DNA from: Peromyscus leucopus
Taxonomy: Eukaryota > Chordata > Mammalia > Rodentia > Cricetidae
Reading direction: 5' to 3'
NCBI RefSeq assembly: GCF_004664715.2
Contig: NC_051069.1
Coordinates: 72,438,647-72,502,646 of the forward strand
DNA: 64,000 nucleotides
How positions within the stretch are numbered: the stretch's first letter is position 1; each line of letters begins with the position of its first letter. Positions 61,500-64,000 of the stretch are shown piece by piece. Both the position numbers and the translations under genes were made by a program. The notes beneath the pieces are model-generated. The model ran no database searches. It was not told the DNA's origin and worked only from the letters and a program-made list of their open reading frames with translations.

Positions 61500-62795
61500 T
61501 GGTCTTCAAATCTTTCAAAGACCTACAGAATATGGCATTTAAAATGTTTTGTTAACTTAGGGCTTTTCATGACAATGAGATACATCTGCTCCTGGAAGCA
61601 CCAATTTACTTCAGATATGATGGGCATTGAAGAAACTCCTTATGGAGTTTGCTTTCAGTGTGGCAAGGTTAACCATTTGGGCAAGAAGCTGCTCTTTCCT
61701 GGCCTGACTGACAGTATGTGGTATACTGAACATGCAGGACCCACGGGAAAGTGACCACTGAACTTTGCCAAAACAAGGTTGGTGTTGCCCTTTAGGATTC
61801 CTGCTTCACAGAAGAAACTGCCAGACATTCTGCAGGACACAGAGGAAAGTGACTGACAAACTTTGCCAATATAGGTAGGACAGTTTCTCAAATTTCTTGC
61901 TTCATTGAAAAGTCTGCCAGATACTATGGGCCTGTAGGCTGAAGATGGATGCCCCAAAACTGCAGAAGAACTTTGGGTGACTGTCCAGGCAGTCAGATGT
62001 CTCTGTCACTGCTAGAGTTTTTGGAAGTTGTATGCAATGCACTTTTTGTTTACTTAAATAATATTATATCCTTCTGGGGCCTTTGGTGGAGTTGAAGACT
62101 AGCTAGTTATAGTTGCAGCTTTCCTTAGATATGATAAAAAGTAAATTAGGTATAAAATTTGGGATTTACTAAGGATAGATTATGGAGTATTTTCTTTAAA
62201 TGTACCAGACATAAATTAATTGGAATTCAGTACATTGTGAATGTAATCATTACTTGATAATTGTTCTTACTGTATACAATCTTACTATGTTAAAGTTAAA
62301 GCCTTTCATTTTTGTTTAGAAAAAAAGGTGAGGAAATGTTGGGAAATATTATTTTAAGGTTGTGTTACTTTTGTTTATGTTGCATTTGTTTAACTCTGTG
62401 CAGCTGTATTGTGTTACTTTGCCTGTCTAAAACATCTGCTGGTCTAATAAAGAACTTAACGGCCAATAGCAAGGCAGAAGAAAGGATAGGCAGGGCTGGC
62501 AGGCAAAGAGAATAGATAGAAGGAGAAATCTTGGAGAAAAAAGTAGAAGGAAGTAGCCAGAGAAGAAGAGGACATCGGGACCAGCCACCCAGCTACACAG
62601 CTACACAGCAAGCCACGGAGTAAGAAATAATAAAGGAAACAGAAAGAGAGAAAGATAAAGCCCAGAGGCCAACAATAGACAGGCTCATTTAAGTTAAGGA
62701 AAGCCGGCTAGAAATAAGTCAAGATAAGGCCGGGCGTTTATAATTAAGTATAAACCTCCACGTGTGATTTATTTGAGAGCCGGGTGGTGGGCCCC
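61500..62795 (+). mobile_element. 3' part of an ERV related to the mys-like element
   Basis: 61500-62336 aligns block by block with 52227-52922 of the mys-like interior (agaatatggcattta, tgctcctgg, atgataaaa, ttactatgttaaagttaaa, polypurine end). An LTR begins TGTTGGG at 62337, with family blocks aacggccaatagcaaggca and aatagacaggctcatttaagt, and breaks off near 62795. Around 61645-61690 is a decayed gag nucleocapsid zinc knuckle (CFQC, GK, H kept; last cysteine replaced by leucine). Defective, with no long frame. Confidence 0.75.
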
Positions 62796-62915
62796 ATCTC
62801 ACTGTGACCTTGGCTAACCAGGATGTTCTCAAACTAAGAGACCCACAGGTCTCTGCCTCTGCCTTCCAGTGCTCCCAAGTGCTGGATTAAAGGTGTGTGC
62901 CACCATGTCCAGGTT
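62795..62915 (-). repeat. B1 SINE, old
   Basis: Reverse orientation: aaccaggatgttctcaaact, agtgctggattaaaggtgtg, gccaccatgtccagg; abuts the broken end of the preceding LTR. Confidence 0.75.
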
Positions 62916-63845
62916 ATAATGCAACTTTTAAAACTGGAAACAACCTAAATAAACAAATGCTTAATTTATCACAGATTAAGAAAAGGCCTGGAAAATCAGT
63001 ACCATGCACATCCTTGGGAACATACAAAAATCTTGTGTTCAAAGAAATGTTTACACTTATTATGGTAAAGAAACCTCTAACTAGTGCATACCACATATCT
63101 AAAATGCACATATACACTGAAACGATGTGGAAATAGTGAGGATTCTTCCCATTCAAACTCAAGAACTGGAAACGATCTGAAAAGCAAGGGATGAATTAGC
63201 ACACAGAGCCTGTTGGAGCAAACGCATTGCAGATGACTCATATTCTCTCCTCTCCCCAATATATTTGTGTTGCTAATGCAACTTTTATAATGAGAACAAT
63301 TCCTCTCTTCATATTTGAGAGACAGGGCCTTATTGATAGTTACTATTAATAGTAGGGTGCTTCTTAATACATGGAAAGATGTATGCACAATGCAGTACTA
63401 CTACTCACCATGCTATGATAAACTACAATGACCAGAATGCCATCAGGAAGGAGCTGGTTTTTTAACAGACTGTAAGCTATTGAAGTTATGAAAATGATCT
63501 TTATTTGCTCTATAGTCTGGAAAAATCTCCAGGATAGGCTAAGAAAAAGACAGAACTGGGGGCATCGCTCAGAAGCATACCACTGGCCTAGCGTGAGCAG
63601 CATGTGTAATCTGTGGGGTGAGGAGGAGAGCACCAGGAGACAACAGCACCCAAAGCACAGCAAGTGTGCAGTGAGGGGCAGATACAGTGTGGAAGCTTTG
63701 TCCCCAGAAGGGCTATGCTCAGGTGGATGGTATCTTTAAGAGACCAGATTTATACAAAGTAATTAGGTCATGAGAGTATTACCCTTGGAAGGAATTAACC
63801 CTGGTCTCCCACAGAGAATTTTTGAGATGCTGTGTTGTTTCTACA
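62916..63845. other. LCA5 upstream intron, no gene seen
   Basis: Includes a weak ID-like stretch near 63557-63620 (gggggcatcgctcag). Short frames here have no recognisable motif. Confidence 0.35.
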
Positions 63846-63849
63846 AAAC

Positions 63850-64000
63850 CAGGCCTAGACCAAACATGATTCCACACACCTGTAATCCCAGCTACAAGAA
63901 AGAATGAGGCAGGAGGATCATGAGTTCCAGAGCAGCCTGGGCAACTGGGCAAGGCTCCTTCTCAAAGCAAAATAAAGGGGTGGGATACAGCTCAGTTGTC
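63850..64000 (+). repeat. B1-ID compound SINE, cut by window end
   Basis: B1-like body (accaaacatgattccacaca, cctgtaatcccagctacaag, gagcagcctgggcaactggg), an A-rich joint, then the start of an ID unit (ggggtgggatacagctcagt) running off the window. Confidence 0.7.

Overview
The window looks like rodent nuclear DNA, most likely from a cricetid (hamster/vole/deer-mouse group). It is packed with B1, B2, B3/B4 and ID SINEs, L1 fragments and MaLR/ERV LTRs of rodent type. It also holds a complete 2.85-kb LTR retrotransposon whose size, LTR length and 6-bp target duplication match what is known of the mys element of New World cricetids. Species assignment is inference. There is no bacterial, organellar or free viral content.

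Only one protein-coding gene is recognisable: LCA5 (lebercilin, a ciliary coiled-coil protein needed by photoreceptors), on the minus strand. Its seven coding exons run from the ATG near 60306 to the stop at 25259, with GT/AG-type boundaries at every junction. The first two coding exons (60108-60306 and 54095-54624) are perfectly open. The last five (25259-31325) keep lebercilin codons and splice sites but contain about 18 small insertions or deletions. As assembled, translation stops at a TGA at 31242-31244, giving about 270 of roughly 700 residues. Because the damage is almost all 1-2 base indels, often in homopolymers, with no nonsense substitution seen after realignment, a low-accuracy assembly segment is the simpler explanation. 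True pseudogenisation remains possible.

Layout: 1-25.2 kb is intergenic DNA downstream of LCA5 (LTRs, SINEs, simple repeats; the part nearest 25 kb is probably 3'UTR). 25.2-31.3 kb holds coding exons 4-8. 31.3-54.1 kb is the very large intron between exons 3 and 4, containing an ancient LINE, an L1 carrying a 540-bp CA/TA-rich array and a nested LTR, a longer L1, and the young mys-like element. 54.1-60.3 kb holds exons 3 and 2 with an intron containing a MaLR remnant and a 5'-truncated L1. 60.3-64 kb is 5'UTR/intron with a second relative of the mys-like family. The promoter of LCA5 lies beyond the window.

No new multi-gene system is present. The most useful observations are the asymmetric disruption of LCA5, the young antisense mys-like insertion about 0.8 kb into the intron after exon 3, a microsatellite that seems to have grown out of the L1 ORF2 sequence itself, and an LTR-PBS-LTR remnant of a MaLR.
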